Source of the DNA: Helicobacter sp.
Lineage (GTDB): Bacteria; Campylobacterota; Campylobacteria; Campylobacterales; Helicobacteraceae
NCBI RefSeq assembly: GCF_014799995.1
Contig: NZ_JAAVGY010000024.1
Location: 1-19,045 of the forward strand
DNA: 19,045 nucleotides
Direction of reading: 5' to 3'
The notes under the pieces are model-generated. The model had not been told where the DNA came from and did no database searches. It was given only the letters and a program-made list of their open reading frames with translations. Made by a program: the position numbers and the translations under genes. This document shows positions 7,513 through 14,677 of the stretch, one piece after another (the stretch's first letter is position 1; each line of letters starts with the position of its first letter).

Positions 7513-8542
7513 AATAGAAAACTTTAAAAGTATTATAAATCAAGAATTTGCAATCAAACCCTTGACAATTTTGACAGGAACAAACTCTTCAGGGAAATCA
7601 AGCGTTATTCAATCCCTTTTGTTTTATTCTTACTGCGCACATAAAAATTTGCATTTGGAAGCATATTTAGATAATTTAGGAGAATTGAAATATTTGTTGA
7701 GTCGCAATACAAAAGAACAACAAATCAAGGTAACGCCGAGTATCAATACTCAACAATTACCTACCCTTATTTACGAAACTCAAAATAAGCAATGGGAAGA
7801 ACTTGAGGATTCCAACTTCCCTGCCTTTGAAGAAAAATTATTCTATCTTTGCGCAAATAGAATCGGACAAGAAAATATTGCCAAAAAGCACAAAACATTA
7901 AGAAGTGGGTGCAATGGAGAATATTTGTTTGGGTTTTTTAATGATAGTAAAAGCAAGACTTTAAAAAACAAAGGGCTTATTTTTAGCAAAAATTCAAATT
8001 CGCTTTCAACGCAAGTTATGTTTTGGCTAAAAGAAATTTTGGATTTAAATCTTGAACCACAAACACAAGAAATAGACAACATTAATATCAAAGTGTTTTA
8101 TAAAAATAATGATTTAAATGGTGCGGAACTTTCCCCATTTAACTTGGGTGCAGGGGTTAGCTATCTTACCAAAATCCTCATTCTAGGTTTATCGTTAGAA
8201 CAAGACAATTTATTGATAGTCGAGAATCCTGAAGTGCATTTACACCCTAAGGCAATCTCAAAGTTGGCTGATTTTTTCGTATTTTTGGCAAATGCTGGAA
8301 TCCAAGTCATCATAGAAACACATTCCGAGCATATCCTCAATAAAACGCGCTATGCTATCTTTAAAGAAAAAATTTCAGAACAAGAAGTGCAAATCTATTA
8401 TAGAGAACAAGTGGAGGCAGAATTTATGTCTCTTAATATCAACAAACGTGGTAAATATACCGATAAAAATGGGCAAATCGTTAAATTTCCAAAAGGGTTC
8501 TTTGATAGCGATTTAGACGAGCTTTTGGAGATGACATGGTAG
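7496..8542 (+). CDS. AAA (SMC/OLD-like) ATPase, DUF3696-type, second gene of the trio
   Basis: 348 residues. MITSLKIENFKSI opens the protein in the manner of SMC/RecF-like ATPases, followed by Walker A GTNSSGKSS (28-36). The family signature and Walker B are FNLGAGVSYLTKILI and LLIVENPEVHLHP (about 240-251), and the switch histidine is in IETHSEHILN (273 onward). The C-terminus, FPKGFFDSDLDELLEM, matches the DUF3696 ending of this ATPase family. GAGGAG precedes the ATG at a good spacing within the end of the DUF262 gene, so the two are co-translated. Such ATPases act as sensors or motors in several multi-gene defence operons. Activity not tested, fold assignment strong. Confidence 0.88.
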   Translation: MITSLKIENFKSIINQEFAIKPLTILTGTNSSGKSSVIQSLLFYSYCAHKNLHLEAYLDNLGELKYLLSRNTKEQQIKVTPSINTQQLPTLIYETQNKQWEELEDSNFPAFEEKLFYLCANRIGQENIAKKHKTLRSGCNGEYLFGFFNDSKSKTLKNKGLIFSKNSNSLSTQVMFWLKEILDLNLEPQTQEIDNINIKVFYKNNDLNGAELSPFNLGAGVSYLTKILILGLSLEQDNLLIVENPEVHLHPKAISKLADFFVFLANAGIQVIIETHSEHILNKTRYAIFKEKISEQEVQIYYREQVEAEFMSLNINKRGKYTDKNGQIVKFPKGFFDSDLDELLEMTW

Positions 8543-9300
8543 ATTTTACAATGGTGCTAGAAGATGATTTAGCTAAAGAACTGTGCAATTTCAAAAACAA
8601 TAAATCTTGCGACAATGAAATTGTAAAGCGTATTTTACATTATTATAAACCTCCGATTCTCCTAAGTGGCAAATATATGAAATCATACTATCAAAACTAT
8701 GACCCAGATATTCTAAGCCAACTATTTGGAAAAGGCGATTATTCCCTTAATGACTCTTTAGAAGAACTCGCCAATGATACTGTTTATAAAATTATTCTTT
8801 CTCAAAATAAAAGCAATTTCCCTTATATCAATGTCTTTAACGACAAAATAGAGAACAACCTTACTGCTACTTTTTCTAAACAAGAAGAAAGAACAAAGGC
8901 AAAAGAACATTTCAAAGCTTTATTTCGCAATGCTAAATCCCTATTTATTTATGATAAGTATTTATGTGATAATCAGGATTCTTTTAAACAATTTGCAGAA
9001 TGGTGTTTTCCCAAGCAAAAATTGAGCATTTTTTATCCACCCTCTTCTTGCATTCCCAAAAAAATCCGCACCAACTTCATATCTGCTATAAAAATTCTCT
9101 GCACTGAATTAAAAAAAATTTGTGAAGATTGGGCTATTAAGGAAAATCTTGATGGAGAAATTAACAATAGCTATAATGAACTCCACGATAGATATATTAT
9201 TGTAGATAGAAAGATTCAAATTATTTTGACAAGCGGTATTGATTATTTAATGGATACCTCAAAAGATTTTACCTATATCATACGAAAAATTAAAGGATAA
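8536..9300 (+). CDS. PLD-like (MIT_C-type) candidate effector, third gene of the trio
   Basis: 254 residues, overlapping the ATPase stop by 7 bases. The N-terminal half is not recognised. The second half has two features of a phospholipase-D-like fold: a strand with FIYDKYLCD (about 137-145), and the C-terminal block LHDRYIIVDRKIQIILTSG (216 onward, H217, D218, R219) followed by IDYLMDTSKDFTYIIRK. This HDR block resembles the PLD-like MIT_C domain more than a canonical HxKxxxxD pair, and only one histidine motif is visible, so nuclease or lipase activity is uncertain. Given its partners I infer it is the effector or target-binding subunit of a three-gene defence operon. A known type such as Menshen is a possible match that I cannot verify. 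Confidence 0.65.
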   Translation: MVDFTMVLEDDLAKELCNFKNNKSCDNEIVKRILHYYKPPILLSGKYMKSYYQNYDPDILSQLFGKGDYSLNDSLEELANDTVYKIILSQNKSNFPYINVFNDKIENNLTATFSKQEERTKAKEHFKALFRNAKSLFIYDKYLCDNQDSFKQFAEWCFPKQKLSIFYPPSSCIPKKIRTNFISAIKILCTELKKICEDWAIKENLDGEINNSYNELHDRYIIVDRKIQIILTSGIDYLMDTSKDFTYIIRKIKG

Positions 9301-9303
9301 AAT

Positions 9304-10452
9304 ATGCTTTCAACTATTGCCCCCAGCCAAAAAATGAGAATCCTGCATTTAGCAAGCTTTAGTGGTAATATTGGGGATAATATCTCGCACATTGGCTTCA
9401 GAAATCTTTTGAGACAACTTCATTTAGATTTAGACATTACTTGTTTAGAAATAAGAAAATTTTACAATAACTATACCCTAGGCGACAAACGATTTTTTAA
9501 TCAAGAATTAATTTCTGAAATTAACTCTTATGATGGCTGTATAATTGGGGGGGGGGGCTATATGAGCTATAATCAAGCCAATTCTTTAACTGCCACGACT
9601 TTCAACTGCGATTCAAAACTTTGGGAAAAAGTTGAAAAACCACTATTTATCGTGAGTATGGGATTAAATTTCTTTCACAATGAGAAATTAGATATTCCAC
9701 AAATATCCACCACAAACAAAGAATCTTTTTTGAGATTCTGGAAAGTTTTATTAACTAATGACAAGATTCACATTAACTTACGAAATGATGGCAGCGCACT
9801 GGTGATTGAACGCGAATTTGGAAAAGAATTTTTAAAAGGCACTCACGAAACTTTAGACAATGGATTCTTTTTTAAAAGCAACTTTAAATCAAAATTTTTG
9901 GACAAAAAGTATCTTGCAATCAACATCATAAGCAAAGAACCGCATTTAACTTTGCAAGAATGGCAAAATTTCAAAAACTCTCTAGTGAGAATCATAGAAT
10001 ATGCTATCAATACTTTAAAATTACACATTATTTTTGTTCCACATATCCCGCTAGATTTAGAGGCTATCTGCGAAATCCTAAGTTTGACCAACGAAAGATA
10101 TAAAAGAGAGAACATTAGTGTTGCTCCTCTATTACAAGGAGAATTTGGAGCACACTTTATTGCTTCTATTTATAGAGATTCCACATTCTCCCTCGTTTCA
10201 AGGTTTCACGCTTCCATTGCGTGTTTTGTAGAAAACGCCAAAGTAATAGGATTATCCCATTCTTATGTAAATAGAATGAAAGCACTCTATGAGAGCGTGA
10301 ATCTTGCGGATTGTTTTGTGGAAGCAAAAGAAAAATTTGAGCAAAATATCTTTGCTTTGCTTGAAAACTATCCACAAAAACACGCGGACTTCCAAAACCA
10401 ACGAATGCAAACTTTGGAGATTTACCAAGATTTGTTTGAAAATTTTAATTAA
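9304..10452 (+). CDS. Polysaccharide pyruvyl-transferase family protein (phase-variable, ON)
   Basis: 382 residues of the polysaccharide pyruvyl transferase (PF04230-type) family, which adds pyruvate ketals or related groups to surface glycans using PEP. It shows FSGNIGDNISHIGF near the N-terminus, the glycine loop CIIGGGGYMSYN (about 79-91) and the C-terminal SRFHASIACFVENAKVIGL typical of the family. The glycine loop itself is encoded by an 11-G tract, so any length change other than by three truncates the protein; in this copy it is in frame. A ribosome site AAAGGA lies in the end of the preceding gene, 3 bases upstream of which translation stops, so it may be co-transcribed with the defence-like trio. 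A second ATG at codon 12 (MRILHLA) is an equally good start. Confidence 0.85.
   Translation: MLSTIAPSQKMRILHLASFSGNIGDNISHIGFRNLLRQLHLDLDITCLEIRKFYNNYTLGDKRFFNQELISEINSYDGCIIGGGGYMSYNQANSLTATTFNCDSKLWEKVEKPLFIVSMGLNFFHNEKLDIPQISTTNKESFLRFWKVLLTNDKIHINLRNDGSALVIEREFGKEFLKGTHETLDNGFFFKSNFKSKFLDKKYLAINIISKEPHLTLQEWQNFKNSLVRIIEYAINTLKLHIIFVPHIPLDLEAICEILSLTNERYKRENISVAPLLQGEFGAHFIASIYRDSTFSLVSRFHASIACFVENAKVIGLSHSYVNRMKALYESVNLADCFVEAKEKFEQNIFALLENYPQKHADFQNQRMQTLEIYQDLFENFN
9547..9557 (+). repeat. Poly-G tract, 11 G (ON)
   Basis: Eleven G plus a C encode the four glycines of the conserved GGGG loop in the pyruvyl-transferase-like gene. This is the only mid-gene tract in the window that is in frame. 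Confidence 0.97.
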
Positions 10453-10459
10453 AGGAGAG

Positions 10460-10500
10460 AAAATGGAAAAAAATGTAATTTTTGGAGCAGCCACAGGCGG
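10460..10500 (+). repeat. 41-bp exact direct repeat, copy 1
   Basis: The ATG and the first 35 bases after it (plus AAA before) are identical to 13193-13233. Sequence diverges immediately after the shared GGCGG. This copy heads a short hybrid ORF; the other heads a methyltransferase. Confidence 0.95.
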
Positions 10501-10684
10501 TTTTTGTTACCCCTATGAGGGAGCGCATATTTATACGCAAGAGACCAAAGAGATTTTGGGGAAATTGGGTGTGAGATTTTCTTTTGATGTGAATTATAAG
10601 GATATTGTATTAAAGGAGATTTTGCATAGCCTACCAAGATATGATTGTAATCTTTTTGAATATGGTAAATCCAACTTAGGTTAA
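10463..10684 (+). pseudogene. Hybrid remnant: methyltransferase 5' end joined to a polysaccharide-deacetylase-like 3' end
   Basis: A 73-codon ORF. Its first 13 residues (MEKNVIFGAATGG) are identical to the start of the PglD-N/TylF-like methyltransferase at 13196, down to the nucleotide. The rest (FCYPYEGAHIYTQETKEI, LGVRFSFDVNYKDI, LPRYDCNLFEYGKSNLG) looks like the C-terminal part of a polysaccharide deacetylase, with the FxYPYG-type block that normally follows the catalytic core. Neither parent domain is complete, so I read it as debris from a deletion or recombination that fused the two genes at the shared start. It keeps a good ribosome site (AAAGGAG) and remains open, so it could be translated. 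Deacetylase identity is from memory of the family and is moderate. Confidence 0.65.
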
Positions 10685-10695
10685 AGGAGTTAATA

Positions 10696-11520
10696 ATGTT
10701 TAAAAATTTAAATTATGAAGAATATCTTTTGAAATTCCCATTTTATAAAAAATTGGGAATTAATGATATAAAAGATTATGGAAAATTAGACAGAAAAAAT
10801 ATAGTAAATGACCCTTATCACAATGTCAATCCAACTCCAACACAAGCTTTTCACACAGAATTAGATGATTTAATAAGACTCCATTATTTAATCACCACAA
10901 GAAAAGTTACTACTATTTTAGAATTTGGACTTGGAAAAAGCACTATAGTTTTTGACGATGCCTTAGAACACAATAAAGCTAAATATAGTGAATTTGTAAG
11001 CAAAAATTTAAGACGCACTAATGCTTTTTTGTGTTATAGCGTAGATGATGATGAAAAATGGATAGAAAATACAAAAAAAATATATAAAACAAATAATGTT
11101 ATTTTCAATTATAGTCCCACGACAATTTCTACCTTTAATGATAGAATTTGCACCTATTATGAAAAAATTCCCAATATTTGTCCTGATTTTATCTATCTTG
11201 ATGGACCGGGAATTTATAAAACCAAAGGGGATATTAGGGGTTTTTCTATGTCTCATCAAGATAGACTTCCTATGGCAGCTGATATTTTAGCTATGGAGCA
11301 TTTTTTGTTGCCCGGTGCTTTAATTGTAGTAGATGGTAGAACGGCAAATGCAAGATTTTTGAAAGCAAATTTTCAAAGAAAATGGCATTATATTTATAAT
11401 AAATCCTATGATCAACATTTCTTTGAGTTAAAAGAAGAGTCTTTAGGTATGTGGAATGAAAGGCAAATTAATTTTTGTCTAAAAAAAAGGGGGGGGGGGG
11501 TGATACCCTTATGTGCGTAG
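10696..11520 (+). CDS. SAM-methyltransferase-like protein with a poly-G-encoded C-terminus
   Basis: 274 residues, ATG preceded by AAAGGAG. The core resembles a class I methyltransferase: TTILEFGLGKSTIVFDDAL (about 72-90) as a motif-I-like glycine loop, CYSVDDDEKW as the acidic motif, DFIYLDGPGIYKTKGDIRG as the motif-IV region and LLPGALIVVDGR afterwards. The conserved part seems to end at NERQINFCLKK. After that an A8-G12 run supplies Arg-Gly-Gly-Gly and a short tail. All three tract frames stop within about 12 codons, so length changes alter only the tail. Lies among glycan-modifying genes. The precise substrate and subfamily are unknown to me, and it could equally be a non-methylating Rossmann protein. 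Confidence 0.68.
   Translation: MFKNLNYEEYLLKFPFYKKLGINDIKDYGKLDRKNIVNDPYHNVNPTPTQAFHTELDDLIRLHYLITTRKVTTILEFGLGKSTIVFDDALEHNKAKYSEFVSKNLRRTNAFLCYSVDDDEKWIENTKKIYKTNNVIFNYSPTTISTFNDRICTYYEKIPNICPDFIYLDGPGIYKTKGDIRGFSMSHQDRLPMAADILAMEHFLLPGALIVVDGRTANARFLKANFQRKWHYIYNKSYDQHFFELKEESLGMWNERQINFCLKKRGGGVIPLCA
11489..11500 (+). repeat. Poly-G tract, 12 G, at the 3' end of a gene
   Basis: Twelve G directly after eight A. With 11 G the gene stops right after the glycines; with 12 it adds VIPLCA; with 13 it adds a tail of DTLMCVA type. Confidence 0.95.
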
Positions 11521-11544
11521 CATAAAAAATTTAAAGGAGTAAAA

Positions 11545-12206
11545 ATGGAGTTAAATGGTTTTGAAACACAAAAGGCATTTGAATATGAAAATGGATTCTA
11601 TGCAACAGCAGACGATAGAAGATTTGGCAAATTCATTGCACATTTTAAACTTTATGAAAAAATTATCAATCTACCTGGGGCAATCGTGGAATGTGGCATA
11701 TTCAAGGGAAATTCTTTTTTTGAATTTGCTCATTTTAGAAATATTTTAGAGACTGAAAATTCAAGAAAACTTATAGGATTTGATATGTTTGGTGATTTCC
11801 CTCAAACAAACTTTGAGGACGACAAAATCAAAAGGCAAGAGTTTATTAACGAAGCAGGAGATGCAATTACCTTAGATGAAATGCATAAAATTTTGCAATA
11901 TAAAGGAATCAAAAACTATGAACTAATAAAAGGTGATATTAATGAAACTTTACCCCGATATTGCAAGGACAACCCACAGCTCAAAATTGCACTTTTGCAT
12001 ATTGACACAGATATTTATGAACCTGCGGTTACTATCTTGGAAAATATGTATGACAAAATAATGGGGGGGGGGGGGCAATAGTCTTTGATGATTATGGTAT
12101 TTTTGCAGGGGAAACCAAAGCGGTAGATGATTTTTTCAAAGGACAAAAGGTTAAATTTCAGAAATTCCCCTTTTTGCACAAACCTACTTTTATTATCAAG
12201 GAATGA
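11545..12206 (+). CDS. TylF-family (macrocin-type) O-methyltransferase, phase-variable, currently OFF
   Basis: Starts at an ATG with AAAGGAG ahead. The family blocks are GAIVECGIFKGNSFFEF (motif I), LIGFDMFGDFP, LIKGDINETLP, LLHIDTDIYEPAVTILENM, then the poly-G-encoded MGGG and, in another frame, AIVFDDYGIFAGETKAVDDF, the TylF-type GG-A-I-V-FDDYG motif. With the present 13 G the product stops two codons after the tract (178 residues) and lacks the metal-site DDYG. With 14 or 11 G it is about 220 residues and looks complete. Probable role is O-methylation of a sugar in the surface glycan. The substrate is unknown. The ON frame ends at TGA 12204-12206. Confidence 0.85.
12063..12075 (+). repeat. 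Poly-G tract, 13 G (OFF; ON at 11 or 14)
   Basis: Thirteen G after AAAATAAT, followed by CAATAG. The TAG at 12079-12081 ends the current frame. The frame encoding AIVFDDYG continues to 12206. Confidence 0.97.
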
Positions 12207-12216
12207 ATTTATAAAA

Positions 12217-12358
12217 AAATAAAAACTATAAACCGAGTTTTTATAAATTAAAAACAAATATTAGAAAGATTCATAATTTGGCAGGATTTAATGGTATTTT
12301 AATGCGTTTTCAAGTAGCATTAAACATTTTTTTATGGGAGAATCAATTATGGTTTTAG
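12217..12358 (+). other. Short open fragment without a good start, possible gene remnant
   Basis: A frame opens after the stop in the spacer and reads NYKPSFYKLKTNIRK, then IHNLAGFNGILMRFQ, then VALNIFLWENQL up to TAG. There is no in-frame start with a ribosome site, and it runs into the next gene's start. It resembles the tail of a lost glycan gene, but I cannot name one. A weak hairpin (TAAAAACT 12220-12227 with AGTTTTTA 12236-12243) lies at its left end. Confidence 0.25.
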
Positions 12359-12933
12359 CAACTTCCAAGCTAAAAAAACGCAATAAAAAAGAGAATATTG
12401 TTACACCTCTTAATGACTTTCAAATCAGAGGTTCTAGCATTGATTTAACTTTGGGAGAAATTGCCAAAATTAGAAAAACAGATAAAACCATTAACCTCTT
12501 TGATATAGATTGTGATGATAGTTTGTGTAATGATATTTATGAGGAAATTAACCTTGCGCAAGGATATGAGCTTAAACCGCTCCACTACCTCTATGCCTCA
12601 AGCACAGAGAAAATATCAATCCCCAATGATTTATGCGGGATTGTCCTACCAAGAAGCTCCTTTACTAGAATTGGGCTTATCTTACCCAATTCTCTTTATG
12701 CCAATCCGGGATACAAAGGACATTTGCCTATTATCATTTTCAATGCTTCAAACTCAAATATCATAATTCCTCCATACATCAGGATCATGCAACTTGTATT
12801 GTTGGAATTGAAAGGTAAAGCCCTCGCTTATAATAAACACAAAGATTCTAAATATCACAATGAAAATCTTTCTAATCCAAGCTTTAGCGATGATGAAATA
12901 AAGGTAATTCTTGGAAAACTCAAACAGAAATAA
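12349..12933 (+). CDS. dCTP deaminase/dUTPase-family protein, catalytic positions apparently replaced
   Basis: 194 residues from the ATG at 12349, chosen over 12334 because GGGAG lies 8 bases upstream of it. The Dcd/dUTPase trimer fold is visible: GSSIDLTLGEIAKI (28-41), PRSSFTRIGLILPNSLY (101-117), NPGYKG (119-124), IIIFN (128-132), IRIMQLVLLEL (144-154) and a Dcd-like tail around SKYHNENLSNPS. Canonical Dcd has D-P-G-[WF] then L-E-x-x-N; by position, D is N119 here and the catalytic Glu is I129, so deamination or dUTP hydrolysis by the usual mechanism looks unlikely. It could be a pseudoenzyme that binds nucleotides, or serve as a regulator. Its stop overlaps a small downstream gene. Family call good, inactivity inferred by eye. 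Confidence 0.72.
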   Translation: MVLATSKLKKRNKKENIVTPLNDFQIRGSSIDLTLGEIAKIRKTDKTINLFDIDCDDSLCNDIYEEINLAQGYELKPLHYLYASSTEKISIPNDLCGIVLPRSSFTRIGLILPNSLYANPGYKGHLPIIIFNASNSNIIIPPYIRIMQLVLLELKGKALAYNKHKDSKYHNENLSNPSFSDDEIKVILGKLKQK

Positions 12934-13186
12934 AATCAACTGCCTTATTTCACAAATTATTGATTCCATTGAACAAAATCAAAAAAGAGACAAAAATAAA
13001 ACGCCAACTCTTAGTAATATTTATGACGCATTCTCTACAAATTTAGAAAAAATTATCCCAAACTCCCAAAATAGTGAAAAAATTCGTAATAAAATTATTC
13101 AATGCTTAACACAATCAAGAGAACAAAAATTAACACTAAAAGAAATTGTCATTCAGATTCTAAAATTTATTGCAACTTTAAAGTAA
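12911..13186 (+). CDS. Small hypothetical protein (TTG start)
   Basis: 91 codons, in a different frame overlapping the end of the deaminase-like gene by 23 bases. There is no ATG; a TTG at 12911 follows AAAGG with six bases spacing, and an in-frame stop lies just upstream, so the start is bounded. Composition is charged and helical with no cysteine cluster or membrane segment: NKINCLISQIIDSIEQ, then TPTLSNIYDAFSTNLEKI, then LTLKEIVIQILKFIATLK at the end. I do not recognise it. The overlap suggests it works with, or regulates, the deaminase-like protein. Could be a coincidental ORF, but the conserved spacing and length argue it is real. Confidence 0.55.
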   Translation: MENSNRNKINCLISQIIDSIEQNQKRDKNKTPTLSNIYDAFSTNLEKIIPNSQNSEKIRNKIIQCLTQSREQKLTLKEIVIQILKFIATLK

Positions 13187-13192
13187 GGAGAA

Positions 13193-13233
13193 AAAATGGA
13201 AAAAAATGTAATTTTTGGAGCAGCCACAGGCGG
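13193..13233 (+). repeat. 41-bp exact direct repeat, copy 2
   Basis: Identical to 10460-10500. It covers the start of the PglD-N/TylF-like methyltransferase gene, of which this is the intact parent. Confidence 0.95.
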
Positions 13234-14064
13234 CAAAGAAGTAGCTAATAAGCTATTAAATAATGGGGGGGGGGGGGGCAGAAGAATAAGATTCTATTCT
13301 TTGTCGATAATGACTCCAAAAAACACGGGCAAATGCTTCGTATTCAAGGTGGAGAATATGAAGTGAAATCTCCAAATGCACTTCTAGCAACAGAATTTGA
13401 CAAAGTAATTATCGGCTCTATATGTGGAGAGGACATTTTGCGACAACTGCAAGAGGAATTAAAGATTCCAAAAGCCAAAATAGATGATTTCCTGATTAAA
13501 AATTATCATCAGACACTTGAAACTTTCTTAAATAATTTTGCAGTCATTTGCAAGACATATAATCTCAAGGGCAATATAGCAGAACTTGGTGTTTATCAAG
13601 GAGACACAGCAAAAAGAATGAATCAAATCCTTAAAGACAAAAAACTCTTTTTATTTGACACTTTCGAGGGTTATGATGCGCAAGACATTGATGCTTCAAA
13701 AGATTTGGAAGCGGTCAATTTCGGCGCAAATCATCTCAATAACACTTCTTTGGAATTAGTGCTAAACAAAATGCCATATCCTGATAATATTATCATTAAA
13801 AAAGGCTGGTTTCCCCAAACAGCAAATGGATTAGAAAATGAGCAATTTTGCTTTGTAGATATTGACGTGGATTTGTATGCACCAACCTTAGCAGGATTGG
13901 AATTTTTTTATCCTAGACTTGTGCGAGGCGGAATGATTATACTTAGCTATTTTGCCCCTCATATTGGCAACAAACAAGCCATAGAAGAGTTTCAAAAAAG
14001 ACACCATTTTCAAGTCGTTCCTTTAGGGATTCCAAATAGAGCTGCTATCATTAAGCTAGATTGA
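13196..14064 (+). CDS. PglD-N-like / TylF-like fusion methyltransferase, phase-variable, currently OFF
   Basis: Start ATG follows AAGGAG. MEKNVIFGAATGGKEVAN (1-18) is a Rossmann-type nucleotide-binding start like the PglD N-terminal domain, and after a 14-G tract the frame KILFFVDNDSKKHGQMLR continues it. The second half is a TylF-like methyltransferase: GNIAELGVYQGDTAKRMN, FLFDTFEGYDAQD, CFVDIDVDLYAPTLAGLEFF and VRGGMIILSYFAPH. With 14 G the protein stops after 56 residues at 13364-13366; 15 or 12 G gives about 289 residues. The glycine insert falls in a loop between the first helix and second strand of the Rossmann domain, so variable glycine number should be tolerated. Probable role in modifying a surface glycan. 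The usual DDYG is replaced by LSYFAPH, which is odd. Confidence 0.78.
13265..13278 (+). repeat. Poly-G tract, 14 G (OFF; ON at 12 or 15)
   Basis: Fourteen G preceded by ATTAAATAAT and followed by CAGAA, the same flanks as the tract at 3080. It lies at codon 24 of the fusion methyltransferase. Confidence 0.97.
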
Positions 14065-14125
14065 TTTTCTTACTCAAATGATTCAGTTAAAGCGCACATT
14101 TAATGGCAATTTAAAGATTTTTAAG

Positions 14126-14131
14126 TAATAT
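14126..14131 (+). promoter_or_regulatory. Possible -10 box (TAATAT) for the Panacea gene
   Basis: The 94-base spacer after the fusion methyltransferase holds TAATAT about 28 bases before the Panacea ATG, followed by a strong ribosome site AAGGAT. An alternative -10 is within TGTGCTATTT just after it. Weak evidence, position only. Confidence 0.3.
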
Positions 14132-14158
14132 GTGCTATTTTTAGTTTAAGGATAAACT

Positions 14159-14677
14159 ATGGAAGCTTTAGAAGTTGCTAAATATTTTTTGTTTTTGGCT
14201 AGAAGCAGAGATGCTGGGGATACAATTAGCAACCTTAAAATGCAAAAAATGCTCTACTACGCACAAGGGCATTGTTTGGCATTGTTTAAAAAACCTTTAT
14301 TTGAAGAAAGAATAGAGGCTTGGGATTATGGTCCTGTCGTCCAAAGCGTTTATGACCGCTTTAAACGATATGGAAGCGGTTCTATTTCTTTTGATGAACT
14401 CAAAAAATTCAAGACAGATAATATCGCAAAAAACAAAGACATTATGGATTTGCTCGTATTTATCTTTGATAAATACGGCTCTATGGGTGCTTGGAAACTT
14501 AGTGAAAATACTCATAAAGAAAGCCCTTGGAAAGATAATTATTGCAAAAATCTCAATAGGGAGATTCCACGATCTGCAATCCAATCTTGCTTTGATTCTA
14601 AATACAAAAAAGAAGCCTTAAGACTTAAAAAACTAAAAGCAAATGATAAGGACATTCAAAAATATGGCTTTATTTAA
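14159..14677 (+). CDS. Panacea (DUF4065/SocA-like) domain protein, candidate antitoxin
   Basis: 172 residues with the Panacea signature: ALEVAKYFLFLARSRDAGDT, SNLKMQKMLYYAQGHCLAL (about 24-42), EERIEAWDYGPVVQSVYDRF (about 50-69), and the terminal LSENTHKESPW. Panacea/SocA-like domains are antitoxin or adaptor modules that neutralise many unrelated toxins, or deliver targets to ClpXP. It is preceded by its own AAGGAT site and is the first gene after a spacer, so probably has its own promoter. The partner would be the small overlapping gene downstream. A phage-encoded adaptor role is the alternative. Family call strong. Confidence 0.85.
   Translation: MEALEVAKYFLFLARSRDAGDTISNLKMQKMLYYAQGHCLALFKKPLFEERIEAWDYGPVVQSVYDRFKRYGSGSISFDELKKFKTDNIAKNKDIMDLLVFIFDKYGSMGAWKLSENTHKESPWKDNYCKNLNREIPRSAIQSCFDSKYKKEALRLKKLKANDKDIQKYGFI

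Noticed and set aside
10304..10684. 126-codon ORF running into the hybrid gene
   Set aside because: Its first half is out of frame with and inside the pyruvyl-transferase-like gene; the supported start is the ATG at 10463 with AAAGGAG.
12334..12348. Upstream ATG at 12334 for the deaminase-like gene
   Set aside because: It adds MGESI with no ribosome site, and the GGGAG it contains is placed correctly to serve the ATG at 12349.
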